From: Lentzea pudingi | GTDB taxonomy: Bacteria > Actinomycetota > Actinomycetes > Mycobacteriales > Pseudonocardiaceae | Length of the DNA: 64,000 nt | Assembly: GCF_014646255.1 (NCBI RefSeq) | Contig: NZ_BMNC01000001.1 | Coordinates: 999,722-1,063,721 of the forward strand | Direction of reading: 5' to 3' | Part shown: positions 1 through 8,287 of the stretch, piece by piece | Position numbering within the stretch: the first letter of the stretch is position 1 | How the letters are laid out: every line of letters begins with the position of its first letter | Position numbers and translations under genes: made by a program | Notes under the pieces: model-generated | What the model saw: the letters and a program-made list of their open reading frames with translations, nothing else | Databases searched by the model: none | Told to the model about the DNA's origin: nothing

Positions 1-1836
1 GACCCGCCGTCGTCGCGGCACTGGGTGCACGTCGGCAACCGCCGGATCACCCTGGTGGCCGACAGCGACGGGCTCACCGGCGTCTGGGACGAGCACCTCG
101 GCTGCCGGTGGATCACCGAACGCACCGGCATCGCCCGCTTCGGCGCGGTGTCGTCGGACGCCGCCCCGGTGAAGCTGTTCGGCCCGAACTTCTTCCGAGT
201 CGAGGTCGGTGGCGTGGAGCGCACGGTCCTGTGCCCGGAGGGCGAGGTGCCGTGGGTGCTGATCAGGGTCGAAGTGAGCAACGACGGCGACGGCGTGCTG
301 CGCGGCGAGCTGACCGAGGAATGGGGGGTCCGGCCGCGTGAGGTGAACCTGGAGTTCGGCCCGTCGCGCGGAGACGCCCCGCCGGACGCACCCGTGGTGG
401 CGCTGGAGCACTTCGGCGGCGACAGGGTGGAGACCACCGCCGGGCTGCTGAGAGTGGCGGTCGCGCTGGAGATCCCGCCCCGGCAGCGGACGACCGCGTG
501 GTTCCGGTTCGGCCTGCTCGACGGCCCCGCCGACCCGGCGGCGGTCTACGAGGAAAGCCTGGCGGGCCTGAGGAAACGTCTTCCGGACCCGGTCTCCTCG
601 CGCGCACCGGAGGTGGCCGTCGAAATCCCGTGGCACGCCGCACTTCTCACCGGTGCCGCCTGCGCGGACGGCGTGCTCGGCGGTCACACCCTGAACCAGG
701 GCTCCGCCTACTCGTTCCGCCACGGTTTCAACGGCGCCGCAAGGGATCCGCTGCAGCACGCGCTGCCGTTGGTCCACCTCGAGCCTGACCTCGCACTGTC
801 GGTGCTGCGCAACACCTGCGCCTGGGGCAGCCCGGACGGCGACCTGCCGTACGCGCTCGACGGCCGCAAGCAGCCGTGGACACAGCTGTTCCGCCCGTCC
901 GACCAGAACCTGTGGGCCCTCTGGCTCGCCGCCGAGTACGCCGCCGTGACCGGAGACCTCGACGCGTTCGGCTCATCCGTGCCCTACCACCCGTGCCACC
1001 ACGCCGATCCCGTCCCGCTCGCCGAGAACCTGCGGCGCCAGTTCAGGTTCTTCGTGGACGAGGTGGGCGTGGGCGAGCACGGCCACGTCCGCATCCTGAA
1101 CGCAGACTGGAACGACCTCGCCATCAAAGAGTCCGGAGTGGACCGTGAGCTGATGATCGAACGCGGCGAGTCGGTCCTGAACTCCGCCATGGCCGCCTGG
1201 GTCCTCCCGTTCTACGCGGACCTCGCCGACCGCCTGGGCGACACCGCGACGGCGTCCGAAGCACGCTCCCGCGCCGCCGGCCTCCAGGCGCTCGTCACAA
1301 TGGAGTGGAACGGCCGCTGGTTCCGGCGCGCCCACGGCCCCGGCGGTCACGTGGTCGGCGACCACGACCTGTGGCTGGAGGTGCAGCCGTGGGCGATTTT
1401 GTGCGGCGCAGCCACCCCCGACCAGGCACGCGCGTTGCTCCAGACCATCGACGAAACCTGCCGAGCCGGCTCACCGCTGGGCGCCCGCCACCGCTGGCCC
1501 GTCCCCGAGGGCACCCAGGGCCAGGTGTGGGTCTCGGTCAACATGACCCTGATCTGGGCGGCCTCCCTCCACGACCAGGACCTCGCATGGGACGAGTGGC
1601 GCCGCATGACCCTGCACGCGCACACCGCCGCCTATCCCGACGTGTGGCCGGGCACGCTCTCTGGCCCCGACTGCTACCTCGCCCCGGACAGCGACCGCCC
1701 CGGCGAGACGTGGGCGCTGCCCGACTTCGGCACCGCGATGCAGGCGTACCCCGTCGCCAACCTGCACAGCCACTCGCAGCCGTTGCTCGCCTACCTGCGA
1801 CTGCTCGGAGTGCCTCGATTCGGCGTACGTGCGTGA
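1..1836 (+). CDS. GH94-like six-hairpin glycoside phosphorylase/hydrolase (5' partial)
   Basis: The reading frame is open from base 1, so the start lies upstream of the window. The C-terminal half has the look of an (alpha/alpha)6 six-hairpin glycosidase: a segment SDQNLWALWLAAEYAAVTGD, then ADWND followed by a GESV box, which resembles the catalytic-acid region of GH94 (cellobiose/chitobiose phosphorylase type) enzymes. The N-terminal part is beta-rich, as the GH94 N-terminal domain is. No signal peptide can be judged because the start is missing. If GH94, it would phosphorolyse a beta-linked disaccharide in the cytoplasm, which fits the carbohydrate theme further downstream. A plain hydrolase of a related six-hairpin family (GH36/GH63-like) is the main alternative; no substrate can be assigned. 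Confidence 0.62.
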   Translation, partial: DPPSSRHWVHVGNRRITLVADSDGLTGVWDEHLGCRWITERTGIARFGAVSSDAAPVKLFGPNFFRVEVGGVERTVLCPEGEVPWVLIRVEVSNDGDGVLRGELTEEWGVRPREVNLEFGPSRGDAPPDAPVVALEHFGGDRVETTAGLLRVAVALEIPPRQRTTAWFRFGLLDGPADPAAVYEESLAGLRKRLPDPVSSRAPEVAVEIPWHAALLTGAACADGVLGGHTLNQGSAYSFRHGFNGAARDPLQHALPLVHLEPDLALSVLRNTCAWGSPDGDLPYALDGRKQPWTQLFRPSDQNLWALWLAAEYAAVTGDLDAFGSSVPYHPCHHADPVPLAENLRRQFRFFVDEVGVGEHGHVRILNADWNDLAIKESGVDRELMIERGESVLNSAMAAWVLPFYADLADRLGDTATASEARSRAAGLQALVTMEWNGRWFRRAHGPGGHVVGDHDLWLEVQPWAILCGAATPDQARALLQTIDETCRAGSPLGARHRWPVPEGTQGQVWVSVNMTLIWAASLHDQDLAWDEWRRMTLHAHTAAYPDVWPGTLSGPDCYLAPDSDRPGETWALPDFGTAMQAYPVANLHSHSQPLLAYLRLLGVPRFGVRA

Positions 1837-1958
1837 CGGACCAACGACTGCCGTAGTCCTGACCGAGGCCAGCCCGGACTGGGCCATTCGGGTGAGCGCT
1901 GTAACCGCGCAACGCAGTAATGCGAGAGGGAGGTACCAGTCGTAGCAGGGAGGACACC

Positions 1959-2441
1959 ATGTCCGTGCTCGATGCTTTCAGCGGCCTCCTCGGTGGCAGC
2001 GGCAAAAGCCCGCTGCCCGTCACATTGGCCGTAGGCGAAGACGAGGTCACTCGCGCCGTGGCGTCCTTCCGGCCAGGTGGTCTCACCTCGGTGGGTGGTG
2101 ACCTCGTGCTCACCACGAAGCGCCTCGTGTTCACGCCGTTGAACGTCACCGACGTGGTGAAGGTGCTTACCTGGGCGCTGGGCAAGGCCGGCGCGCCCGA
2201 CTTCGTCGCCGGCCTGCCCGAGAAGCTCGGCGGGCTGGTCGAGCAGGAGGACTTCGGCGGGCTGACGGGTGTCGCGGTGGGTGGACCGCCGCGGCTCACC
2301 ACCCGCCGACCCTCGTCGTCACGGGAGTCGGCGGTGCGGTCACCGAGATCGGTGTGCTCAACAGCCGCGGTACAGCCAACATCTCCCGGAAGAACGCGGT
2401 GGAACGCGATCGCATGGTGGTCGCCATCCGCGCCGCGATGA
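1959..2441 (+). CDS. GRAM/PH-like domain protein disrupted by a frameshift
   Basis: The start at 1959 has a good ribosome site (AGGGAGGA, 1948-1954). The first about 107 codons encode a compact domain with a GRAM/bacterial-PH-like strand (LTTKRLVFTP). Downstream of about 2285-2305 this frame degenerates into low-quality R/S/P-rich sequence, while the frame one base back (codons from 2303 to the stop at 2444-2446) reads as sensible, high-GC3 protein: TLVVTGVGGAVTEIGVLNS, then a segment ending VAIRAAMR. The intact gene would thus run 1959-2446 with one base missing near 2290-2305. There is no slippery heptamer, so a real mutation or a sequencing error is likelier than programmed frameshifting. 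The restored stop sits 5 bases before the next gene's ATG, supporting coupling. Function unknown. Confidence 0.6.
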   Translation: MSVLDAFSGLLGGSGKSPLPVTLAVGEDEVTRAVASFRPGGLTSVGGDLVLTTKRLVFTPLNVTDVVKVLTWALGKAGAPDFVAGLPEKLGGLVEQEDFGGLTGVAVGGPPRLTTRRPSSSRESAVRSPRSVCSTAAVQPTSPGRTRWNAIAWWSPSAPR

Positions 2442-2451
2442 GGTGAGTGAC

Positions 2452-3195
2452 ATGCCTCCTGCGTGGACGAGAACGACGGTGGCACTGGGTGTCTCGCTCC
2501 TCGCCGTGTTCGCGACGGCGGCGAAGTGCCCGCCACCGTCGACGTGGTCGGGCAGCGCCGACGAGGTCATCCAGCGCGCACCCGCCACCGACGACATCCT
2601 GCGCGGCTCCACCGATCTGGGGAGCCTGGGCACCCAGGTGGACGACGTGCTCCGCGCCGCTCCGAAGTCCGGTGCCGACCGAGCGAAGATCGACGCGCTC
2701 GCGAGCATGAAGCGCGGGCTCGAGGAGATCCAGGAGGTCCAGCAGGCGGCCGACGCGGACCGGACGATCGTTCAAAGCCAGGCTCAGGCCGCAGCGGACA
2801 CCGTGCGGACAGGTCAGTCCGTCAAGGAGAAGCTGGCCGAGGCCGCGCACGACATCCTCAAGGACGTGGCCTGCGACGTCGCGTTCTCGGCGATGACGAA
2901 GGCGGAGAAGCAAGGCTCGCCGCGCCCGAAGTTCTCCGACGCCGGCGAGCCGACCGTGGAGGCCATCGTCGACTACGCGGCCCGTCTGCTTGCCGGACGG
3001 TTCGGTCCTGACGCGCTCACGGGTGCACAGTGGACTCAGTACGGCAAGTCCGTCTACACCAAGGTGATCCAGAAGGGCGACACGAACGGCGACAAGATCC
3101 TGAACGGCGGCGAGCAGCTGGAACTGCCGAGCTGGACCGGTTCGCGGGCGTTCGTCTACTACGCCAGGTTCTGCCTGGCGCCGCCGCGGAAGTGA
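2452..3195 (+). CDS. secreted protein with EF-hand-like calcium loop
   Basis: A 247-aa protein. The start is the ATG just after the restored stop of the preceding gene, preceded by GAGGTGAG. Residues 1-23 form a signal peptide (TTVALGVSLLAVFATAA); a Cys follows at 24, but the lysine before it does not make a canonical lipobox. The middle (about 40-150) is helical and charged with D/A/Q-rich heptad-like stretches. Near the C-terminus DTNGDKILNGGE is a perfect EF-hand loop pattern (D1, N3, D5, I7, N9, E12), also seen in dockerin-like and secreted calcium-binding proteins. I recognise no enzyme family. It is probably an exported, calcium-responsive structural or binding protein. Confidence 0.7.
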   Translation: MPPAWTRTTVALGVSLLAVFATAAKCPPPSTWSGSADEVIQRAPATDDILRGSTDLGSLGTQVDDVLRAAPKSGADRAKIDALASMKRGLEEIQEVQQAADADRTIVQSQAQAAADTVRTGQSVKEKLAEAAHDILKDVACDVAFSAMTKAEKQGSPRPKFSDAGEPTVEAIVDYAARLLAGRFGPDALTGAQWTQYGKSVYTKVIQKGDTNGDKILNGGEQLELPSWTGSRAFVYYARFCLAPPRK

Positions 3196-3317
3196 GTCAT
3201 CGGGAGTTGTCCAGCTTTTGCCCTCTTATCGGCATTCTGCCGGACGGTCGGAGTGGATATCGTGCAGTGCGCCGAGGGGACGGCGTGCACCGGTGACCGC
3301 ACCGCAGGGGGAACGCC

Positions 3318-4049
3318 ATGAGATTCCGCTGGCGTCGCTGGACGCTGCGCCGGATGAGGTTGCCCGGACGCGCCCTCGGACGGTGGCTCGTCGTGGTGTG
3401 CGGTCTGGGCGTGCTGGTGGTGGCGCTGGCCGGGGCGGCCGGACCGTTCGAGCGGACAAGGGAGTTCCGCGAAGTCTCGGCGTGCGAGCAGGGTGCCGGA
3501 GGGTGTTTCGACGCCGAGAAGGGCTCCATCGTCGCCCGGCGCACCTACACCACCACCTCGACCCACACCGACGCCAACGGTTCCACGACCACGACCACGA
3601 CCGTGCACCACGAGGTCACCTGGCAACGAGCTGACGGGTCCCGGCGCGCCCGTGACGTCCCGTCGTCCTTCTACGCCGCGGCACCGGAGGGGCAGGAGGC
3701 CGTGCTGCAGCTCTGGCGCGGCGAAGTGGTCGGCGTGAAGGTGATGGGCGCGGCGGCGTGGTTCCTGCCGGAGAGCGGCTCCTCACTGCGCTGGTGGTCG
3801 TACCTCGCCCACCTCGGCGTGGGCGTGCTGCTGTGGGGGCTGCTGTTCGGGTGGTGGGACGGGTTCTTCATGCTCGCGTTCCGCTTGTTCTGCTGGATGT
3901 TCCTGAGCGTCGTGCCGGTGGGGTTCGTGACCCACGGCCTGGCCTACGGTTTCGCCACCGGTTCCGGCCTGGTGTTCGAGATCCTGACGGGTGCCTTCTT
4001 CGCGCTGGTGGCCGGTGCGATGCTGGTCAGCACGCTGAACGACTGGTGA
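3318..4049 (+). CDS. membrane protein, one N-terminal and about three C-terminal TM helices
   Basis: The ATG is preceded by AGGGGGA. The 243-aa product has a basic N-terminus, a TM helix at about 25-45 (WLVVVCGLGVLVVALAG), a presumably external domain to about residue 150 with a T-rich patch (TYTTTSTHTDANGSTTTTTT), and three closely spaced hydrophobic helices from about 158 to 240. It ends two bases before the convergent CocE-type gene. No family recognised. The architecture recalls small actinobacterial DUF membrane proteins with a soluble exported loop between the first and second helix; no role can be proposed. Confidence 0.7.
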   Translation: MRFRWRRWTLRRMRLPGRALGRWLVVVCGLGVLVVALAGAAGPFERTREFREVSACEQGAGGCFDAEKGSIVARRTYTTTSTHTDANGSTTTTTTVHHEVTWQRADGSRRARDVPSSFYAAAPEGQEAVLQLWRGEVVGVKVMGAAAWFLPESGSSLRWWSYLAHLGVGVLLWGLLFGWWDGFFMLAFRLFCWMFLSVVPVGFVTHGLAYGFATGSGLVFEILTGAFFALVAGAMLVSTLNDW

Positions 4050-4051
4050 GC

Positions 4052-5686
4052 TCACTTCCGCGGCAGCAGGATCGCGGACGGGCGATCCGCGTCGTGGAAG
4101 ACCTCGATCCCGGTGGGCACCAGTTCCGTCGCGGTGTGCGCCGGGCCGCCGTCGCCCAGGTTCCTGGCGAACCGCGGGAACGCCCCGGCCGACACCTGCA
4201 CCCGGATCCGGTGCCCGCGCCGGAACACGTGCGCGGTCGGGGAGAGCTCGACGGTCACCTTCGTGACGCCGTCCGGCCGCACCTTCACCAGGTCGTCGCA
4301 GACGTTCAGCGACTTTCCGCGTCCGTCCACATCGCACAGACGGACGAACAGGTCGCACGACGGGCGGTCCGCGCGCAGCCACACCTCGGCCGTGACCTCG
4401 CCGATCACCTCCACGTCGGCGTCCAGCACGTCCGACGTGAAGACCAGGACGTCGTCGCGCGCCTCCAGCTCGCGGTTGTCGACGGGACCGGCGCCGCGGC
4501 TCTCCAGCTTCGGCCCGCCCAGTGACGGCGTCGGGTCGGCGGGGTCGTAGGTGAACGACGTCGGCGGCGCCTGGGTGCCCGGTGCGGAACGGAGTTCGCC
4601 GCCGGGAGCGAGGTGCCAGCGCTGGTGGGTGTACCCGGTGGGCGGCCACTGCTCGAAGTCACGCCATTCGTCCACGCCCATCACGAAAAGACGCACCGGC
4701 GGCTTGCTCGGCGGCTCGGTGCCGCGGGCGTGGGCGGCGGCCCAGCCGACGGTGTCGCCGAGCACCGCGGCCATCCCGCCGACGTGGCCGTGCCACCACG
4801 GCCCGACCGTCAGGTGCGCCTCACGGCCGGCCGCCGCGAGCACCTTGTAGTCGCGGAGTTGATCGGCGAGGAAGATGTCGTACCAGCCCGCGATCGAGCT
4901 GACCGGCACGGTCACGTCGCCGACGGACGGCGAGTGGTCCTCGTTCGACCAGAACGGGTCGTCCTGGTCGTGGTGCAGGCAGTCCTGGTAGAACGGCCAC
5001 CGCCGGCCGAGCGCGGCGGTGTCGGCGTCGACCAGCGGCAACGTGCTCATGGCCGCCCGGACGCGCTTGCGTCCGACGCCGAGCAGCGCGCGCATCATCG
5101 CGCCGGGCCGCTCCTGCGTCGCCGTGCTCACCGACCAGTCCAGCAGCGTCTCCACCTCGAACCGGTCCGGCCGCAGGAACGACAGCGCCAGCCGGGACGA
5201 CGTCACGTGCGGCACCATCGCCCTGACCCGCACGGGAGCCTCCGCCGCGACGGCCCACTGGGTGTAGCCGAGGTAGCTGCTGCCGGTCAGCACCACGTCG
5301 CCGACCCAGGGCTGCCCGGCGAGCCAGCGCAGGACCGAGAGGCCGTCCTCGCGTTCGTGCCGCATCGCGCGGAAGTCGCCGTCCGAGCCGAACGTGCCCC
5401 GGCAGCTGACGGTCAGGACGTGCAGACCGCGCTCAGCGAGTGCCCGCCCGTACAACCAGTCGAGCGGTCCTCTGCGTCCGTAGGGCGACCGGATCACCGC
5501 CGTGGGCCCGTCGCCGCCGGCCGGTGCCCAGTGGTTCGCCAGCAGCGTCTGCCCGTCGTGGGTGGGGATCCGCAGATCCCGTTCCACGGTCACGTCACGT
5601 GAGATGGCGGGAGGAAGCTTCAGCAGCCGTTGCCCGAGCAGGCCGGCCGCCCTGCCGACGAGGTCGAACCGAGGTCGTGTGCCCAC
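4052..5686 (-). CDS. CocE/NonD family alpha/beta hydrolase (X-Pro dipeptidyl-peptidase class)
   Basis: A 544-aa protein typical in length of the CocE/NonD family, which cleaves esters or amides (cocaine esterase, glutaryl-acylases, X-prolyl peptidases). It has an N-terminal alpha/beta hydrolase core with the nucleophile motif GSSYLG (Ser about 137), an oxyanion-region block SPYGRRGPLDW, a likely acid Asp in SSIAGWYDIF, a likely His in GPWWHGHV, and a C-terminal jelly-roll (about 340-544, ending in SAGAFPRFARNLG). No signal peptide is evident, so it is presumably cytoplasmic. It is convergent with the membrane-protein gene and monocistronic; the natural substrate cannot be read from the sequence. 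Confidence 0.87.
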   Translation of the reverse strand: MGTRPRFDLVGRAAGLLGQRLLKLPPAISRDVTVERDLRIPTHDGQTLLANHWAPAGGDGPTAVIRSPYGRRGPLDWLYGRALAERGLHVLTVSCRGTFGSDGDFRAMRHEREDGLSVLRWLAGQPWVGDVVLTGSSYLGYTQWAVAAEAPVRVRAMVPHVTSSRLALSFLRPDRFEVETLLDWSVSTATQERPGAMMRALLGVGRKRVRAAMSTLPLVDADTAALGRRWPFYQDCLHHDQDDPFWSNEDHSPSVGDVTVPVSSIAGWYDIFLADQLRDYKVLAAAGREAHLTVGPWWHGHVGGMAAVLGDTVGWAAAHARGTEPPSKPPVRLFVMGVDEWRDFEQWPPTGYTHQRWHLAPGGELRSAPGTQAPPTSFTYDPADPTPSLGGPKLESRGAGPVDNRELEARDDVLVFTSDVLDADVEVIGEVTAEVWLRADRPSCDLFVRLCDVDGRGKSLNVCDDLVKVRPDGVTKVTVELSPTAHVFRRGHRIRVQVSAGAFPRFARNLGDGGPAHTATELVPTGIEVFHDADRPSAILLPRK

Positions 5687-5701
5687 GTGATCGTTCCTAT
5701 C

Positions 5702-5830
5702 AGGACGGGGGCACCATGTCGATCAGCCGCTCCGCAACTGGTCGCGGCGGCGGGTGAGGTGCGCGATCTCGGCGGTGTTGCCCGCCGGCCCTGTCGTAGG
5801 CGGCCCATCGGAAGGTCCTCTCCTGTGGTT
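5702..5830 (-). other. non-coding stretch with possible gene relic
   Basis: This part of the roughly 0.7 kb gene-free interval holds no intact gene. On the minus strand, short protein-like segments occur in different frames (RTFRWAAYD, then NTAEIAHLTRRRDQLRSG before a stop). That suggests the tail of a decayed gene with at least one frameshift. No family could be named. Confidence 0.25.
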
Positions 5831-6178
5831 GTTCCAGCGCCAGTACCGAGGACGACTGGCCGGTAGACCTGGGTCGCCACCCTAAGGTCCGCGATGGCGC
5901 GATCTTTGGACACCGCGGTGTGCCTGCCCAGTCCGGATCGGTGAGCCTCGTACTTGGGTCGGGCGTTCAGCGCTCGCAGGACAGGCTCCGAACCGGGGAA
6001 GTCGGCCTCTGTGAGCGTCCCCACGAGCCGGCGAACAGAGCGTACGTCCGCCGTCGAACAGGAACGCGTCGGCGCGCTGGTAGGTCTCGCGAATGAACGC
6101 CCTGGTCCCGGCGTCACCCTGGGTGCGGGCCCAGCCGCTCGTCCTCGCGGTGACCAGGAAGAGCCCGCCGTCGGTCAT
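5799..6178 (-). pseudogene. relic of a dihydrofolate reductase/RibD-C family gene
   Basis: Two minus-strand frames together recall DHFR-like (RibD C-terminal) proteins of actinomycetes. The first carries RAFIRETYQRADAFLF followed by a degraded GGRT; the other picks up with GTLTEADFPGSEPVLRALNA then RPKYEAHRSGL. In intact relatives these parts form one continuous stretch, so at least one frameshift lies near 6060. The family's N-terminal strand and the C-terminal half with its second nucleotide-binding segment are missing. Recognised by pattern only; the exact limits are uncertain. Confidence 0.5.
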
Positions 6179-6224
6179 CTCATCGCAACTCGTCGAACCG
6201 TCCTCAGAGGACGTCGAACCGGTA

Positions 6225-6289
6225 GTTCAGTGAACGAACTCGACTGAAGCACTCCGTGGTTCAGTGAATGAACTGAAACTCGTTCACCT
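6225..6289. promoter_or_regulatory. paired operator-like repeats upstream of the SWIM/MoxR operon
   Basis: A 16-base element GTTCAGTGAAYGAACT occurs at 6225-6240 and 6259-6274, 34 bp apart start to start. The second copy is a perfect GTTCA-N5-TGAAC dyad. A further TGAAC-N8-GTTCA dyad overlaps the second copy and ends near 6287. The cluster lies about 120 bp before the SWIM gene's start and resembles a pair of repressor sites. No regulator gene lies next to it. Confidence 0.45.
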
Positions 6290-6404
6290 GCGAAATCCGC
6301 CCGGCGGCCCCGAGCGGTCAAAAATTGTCGGTGGTCGCCGCTAACGTCGTTCCCACACCGCCGGACAGGCGGATCGGCTCGCTCGGGGGCAAGGAGAGGA
6401 ATCG

Positions 6405-6902
6405 TTGTCGGACTGGGAAAGCGCGAGCACGGCGCGGGTGTTGCCACCCGCACGGCCGCGCAAGCTCGCCAAGGTGCCGTTCGTGGAGCTGGCGGACGGG
6501 CGGCTGCAGGGGGTGGTGTCCAGTGGGTCGGACATCGAGAGGGTGTACGTCTCGTCGGTGGCGGCGGGCAGTTACGAGTTCGCTTGCAGCACCAACAACA
6601 ACCGGCCGTGCGGTGGCGCGCGGGGGTCGTTCTGCAACCACATCCACGCCCTGATCACCGAGGCGGTGCTGCAGTACGGGGCGGAGCGGGTGGCGCGGTA
6701 CCTGCGGGTCGAGGGCGCTGACGTGGACGCGCAGTCCATCCACTCGGTCATGACGGGGACGCGGCCGTCGCAGGCGGATAGTGCGGCCGCGGCACAGGTG
6801 TTCAGCCGTTTCCTTCGTCATCTGGCCTATGTGGAGCTTCCTCCGACGACGGCACCGGTGCCGGAACTGCAGTGGTTCCCGCCGACCAGGGCGGTGGTGT
6901 GA
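6405..6902 (+). CDS. SWIM zinc-finger protein of a MoxR/VWA operon
   Basis: The TTG start at 6405 is supported by AAGGAGAGGA immediately upstream. The 165-aa product carries a SWIM-type zinc-binding pattern: Cys61, Cys69, then Cys77-x-His79 (motif FCNHIH), within a small domain that normally binds DNA or protein. The C-terminal about 60 residues are predicted helical. It is the first gene of a five-gene operon with one-base stop/start overlap to the next gene, so it is probably a stoichiometric partner of the VWA/MoxR module. SWIM proteins sit beside MoxR and VWA genes in many actinomycetes. The role (targeting, regulation or substrate recognition) is inferred, not shown. Confidence 0.78.
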   Translation: MSDWESASTARVLPPARPRKLAKVPFVELADGRLQGVVSSGSDIERVYVSSVAAGSYEFACSTNNNRPCGGARGSFCNHIHALITEAVLQYGAERVARYLRVEGADVDAQSIHSVMTGTRPSQADSAAAAQVFSRFLRHLAYVELPPTTAPVPELQWFPPTRAVV

Positions 6903-8287
6903 TGCGCGCCGATCTGCTGGTGGATCCCGTCGACGGGATCGACGAGGTGCTGGCCGCGGTCGCCGGTGCCGACCAGGCGTTGACCGCGGGGCTGCTGCGG
7001 CCGCAACCCGCCCAGGCCGCCGGGCTGGTGGCGCTGGCCGACGCGATGGCGGCGTCCCCGCTGGGGGCCAGGGTGGCGGAGGCCGCGGAGAAGGCGGCGG
7101 CCGGTGCCGCGGGGGAGGAGCACCTCCTTTCCCTTGCGGCGGCCCGGATCGCGTTGTTCGGCTCGGTGCACGACGCGCTGGTGGAGCGGATCGAGCAGGC
7201 GACCGGACGTGTCCAGGCCGGTGCGAGCATTCCGGTGGCGGGAGGCGGCCAGGCGGAGAACCTGTTGCTGGCCGCGCGGTCCTGGCTGGCCGACCTCGCG
7301 AGGGCCGGGTGGCAGGGCATCGACCACGACCTGGTGTCCGGCGCCGCGCCGGTGGTCTCCGCACTGCTGCCGGAGCCTCGGCTGCGCAGGCTGGCCGCGG
7401 TGCTCGACGGGTTCGCGGCCGAGCTGGCGGCGTCGTGCCCCGGCTCCGCGCTGGAGCGGATTCCGGTGCGCCGCTGGGGAGATCTGTGGTCACGTGCGCT
7501 GCTGCTGACGTTGCCGGGGGTGACGGAGGCGCCCACGAGCACGGTGACCGGCCGGTTGCTGCCGCTGGGCGTCGACCTGCACGAGCACGCGACCGCCGCG
7601 CAGGCCCAGGTGTACGCGGTGTTCGAACCGGCCGGCGGAGGAGCGCCCCGGCTGGTGCGCGCCAGCGTGTCCGCGCCGAAGCCGGACACGATCATCGGTG
7701 CCGGGATCTGGCAGTTGCTGCGGCCGCACCTGTCGTTGCTGGCGGCCGTCAGCGAGGGCAGGTCCATGGACCTCACCGGCATGCCGATCACCGCCGAGGG
7801 CGACCTGCTGTGGCAGGCCGAGCACGCCAAGCCCGGCGCACCCGCTGATCCTTTCGTCACCGCGCGGGTCGTCCTGCCTGCCGCGACCACGTCGCCGGCA
7901 GCGCCGCTCGACCGGCACCCGGCCCGCATCGCCGTGCCGGTGTTCCTGGAGGGCTACCTCACCGAGCAGACCGGCGAGACGCTGACGTTCTCGTTCGCCG
8001 GGCAGCCCGTCGCCGTGGACACCGACCGGGTCCCGGCCGCCGGGCCGCTCACCCCGGAGGCGGTGGCGGCGTCGAGCGCGTGCATCGGCCTGCTGCGCTG
8101 GGACTCGGGCACGTTCCGCGTCCAGCCGCTCGCCGTCGAGACCACCGCGCGCAAGAAGACCGTGGCGGTGCACGCCGGCGCGTGGGCCGGTGGTGCGTCG
8201 GACAAGGCCGGGGTCAAGGCGGAGAAGGCCGCGACCGACGCGGCGACGGTGCTCCGCGAGCGCGCCGGAAGGTTGTTGCGCAAATGA
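6902..8287 (+). CDS. uncharacterised operon partner of SWIM/VWA/MoxR system
   Basis: The ATG at 6902 overlaps the SWIM stop (TGATG). The 461-aa product is alanine/leucine-rich, helical in its first about 230 residues, then beta-rich (about 230-420) with a Lys/Ala-rich helical C-terminus. No catalytic motif, signal peptide or TM helix is visible, so it is cytoplasmic. Proteins of this size and position recur between SWIM and VWA genes in actinobacterial MoxR clusters and are annotated only as hypothetical (DUF5691-like is possible, not certain). The conserved position implies an obligate component, perhaps a scaffold or client-recognition subunit. Function not recognised. Confidence 0.68.
   Translation: MRADLLVDPVDGIDEVLAAVAGADQALTAGLLRPQPAQAAGLVALADAMAASPLGARVAEAAEKAAAGAAGEEHLLSLAAARIALFGSVHDALVERIEQATGRVQAGASIPVAGGGQAENLLLAARSWLADLARAGWQGIDHDLVSGAAPVVSALLPEPRLRRLAAVLDGFAAELAASCPGSALERIPVRRWGDLWSRALLLTLPGVTEAPTSTVTGRLLPLGVDLHEHATAAQAQVYAVFEPAGGGAPRLVRASVSAPKPDTIIGAGIWQLLRPHLSLLAAVSEGRSMDLTGMPITAEGDLLWQAEHAKPGAPADPFVTARVVLPAATTSPAAPLDRHPARIAVPVFLEGYLTEQTGETLTFSFAGQPVAVDTDRVPAAGPLTPEAVAASSACIGLLRWDSGTFRVQPLAVETTARKKTVAVHAGAWAGGASDKAGVKAEKAATDAATVLRERAGRLLRK

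Noticed and set aside
2285..2305. Programmed -1 frameshifting in the GRAM-like gene
   Set aside because: No slippery heptamer or downstream pseudoknot-like structure is visible; a mutation or read error is simpler.
6270..6287. LexA/SOS box before the SWIM gene
   Set aside because: The dyad spacing (N8) and half-sites do not match the actinobacterial GAAC-N4-GTTC box.
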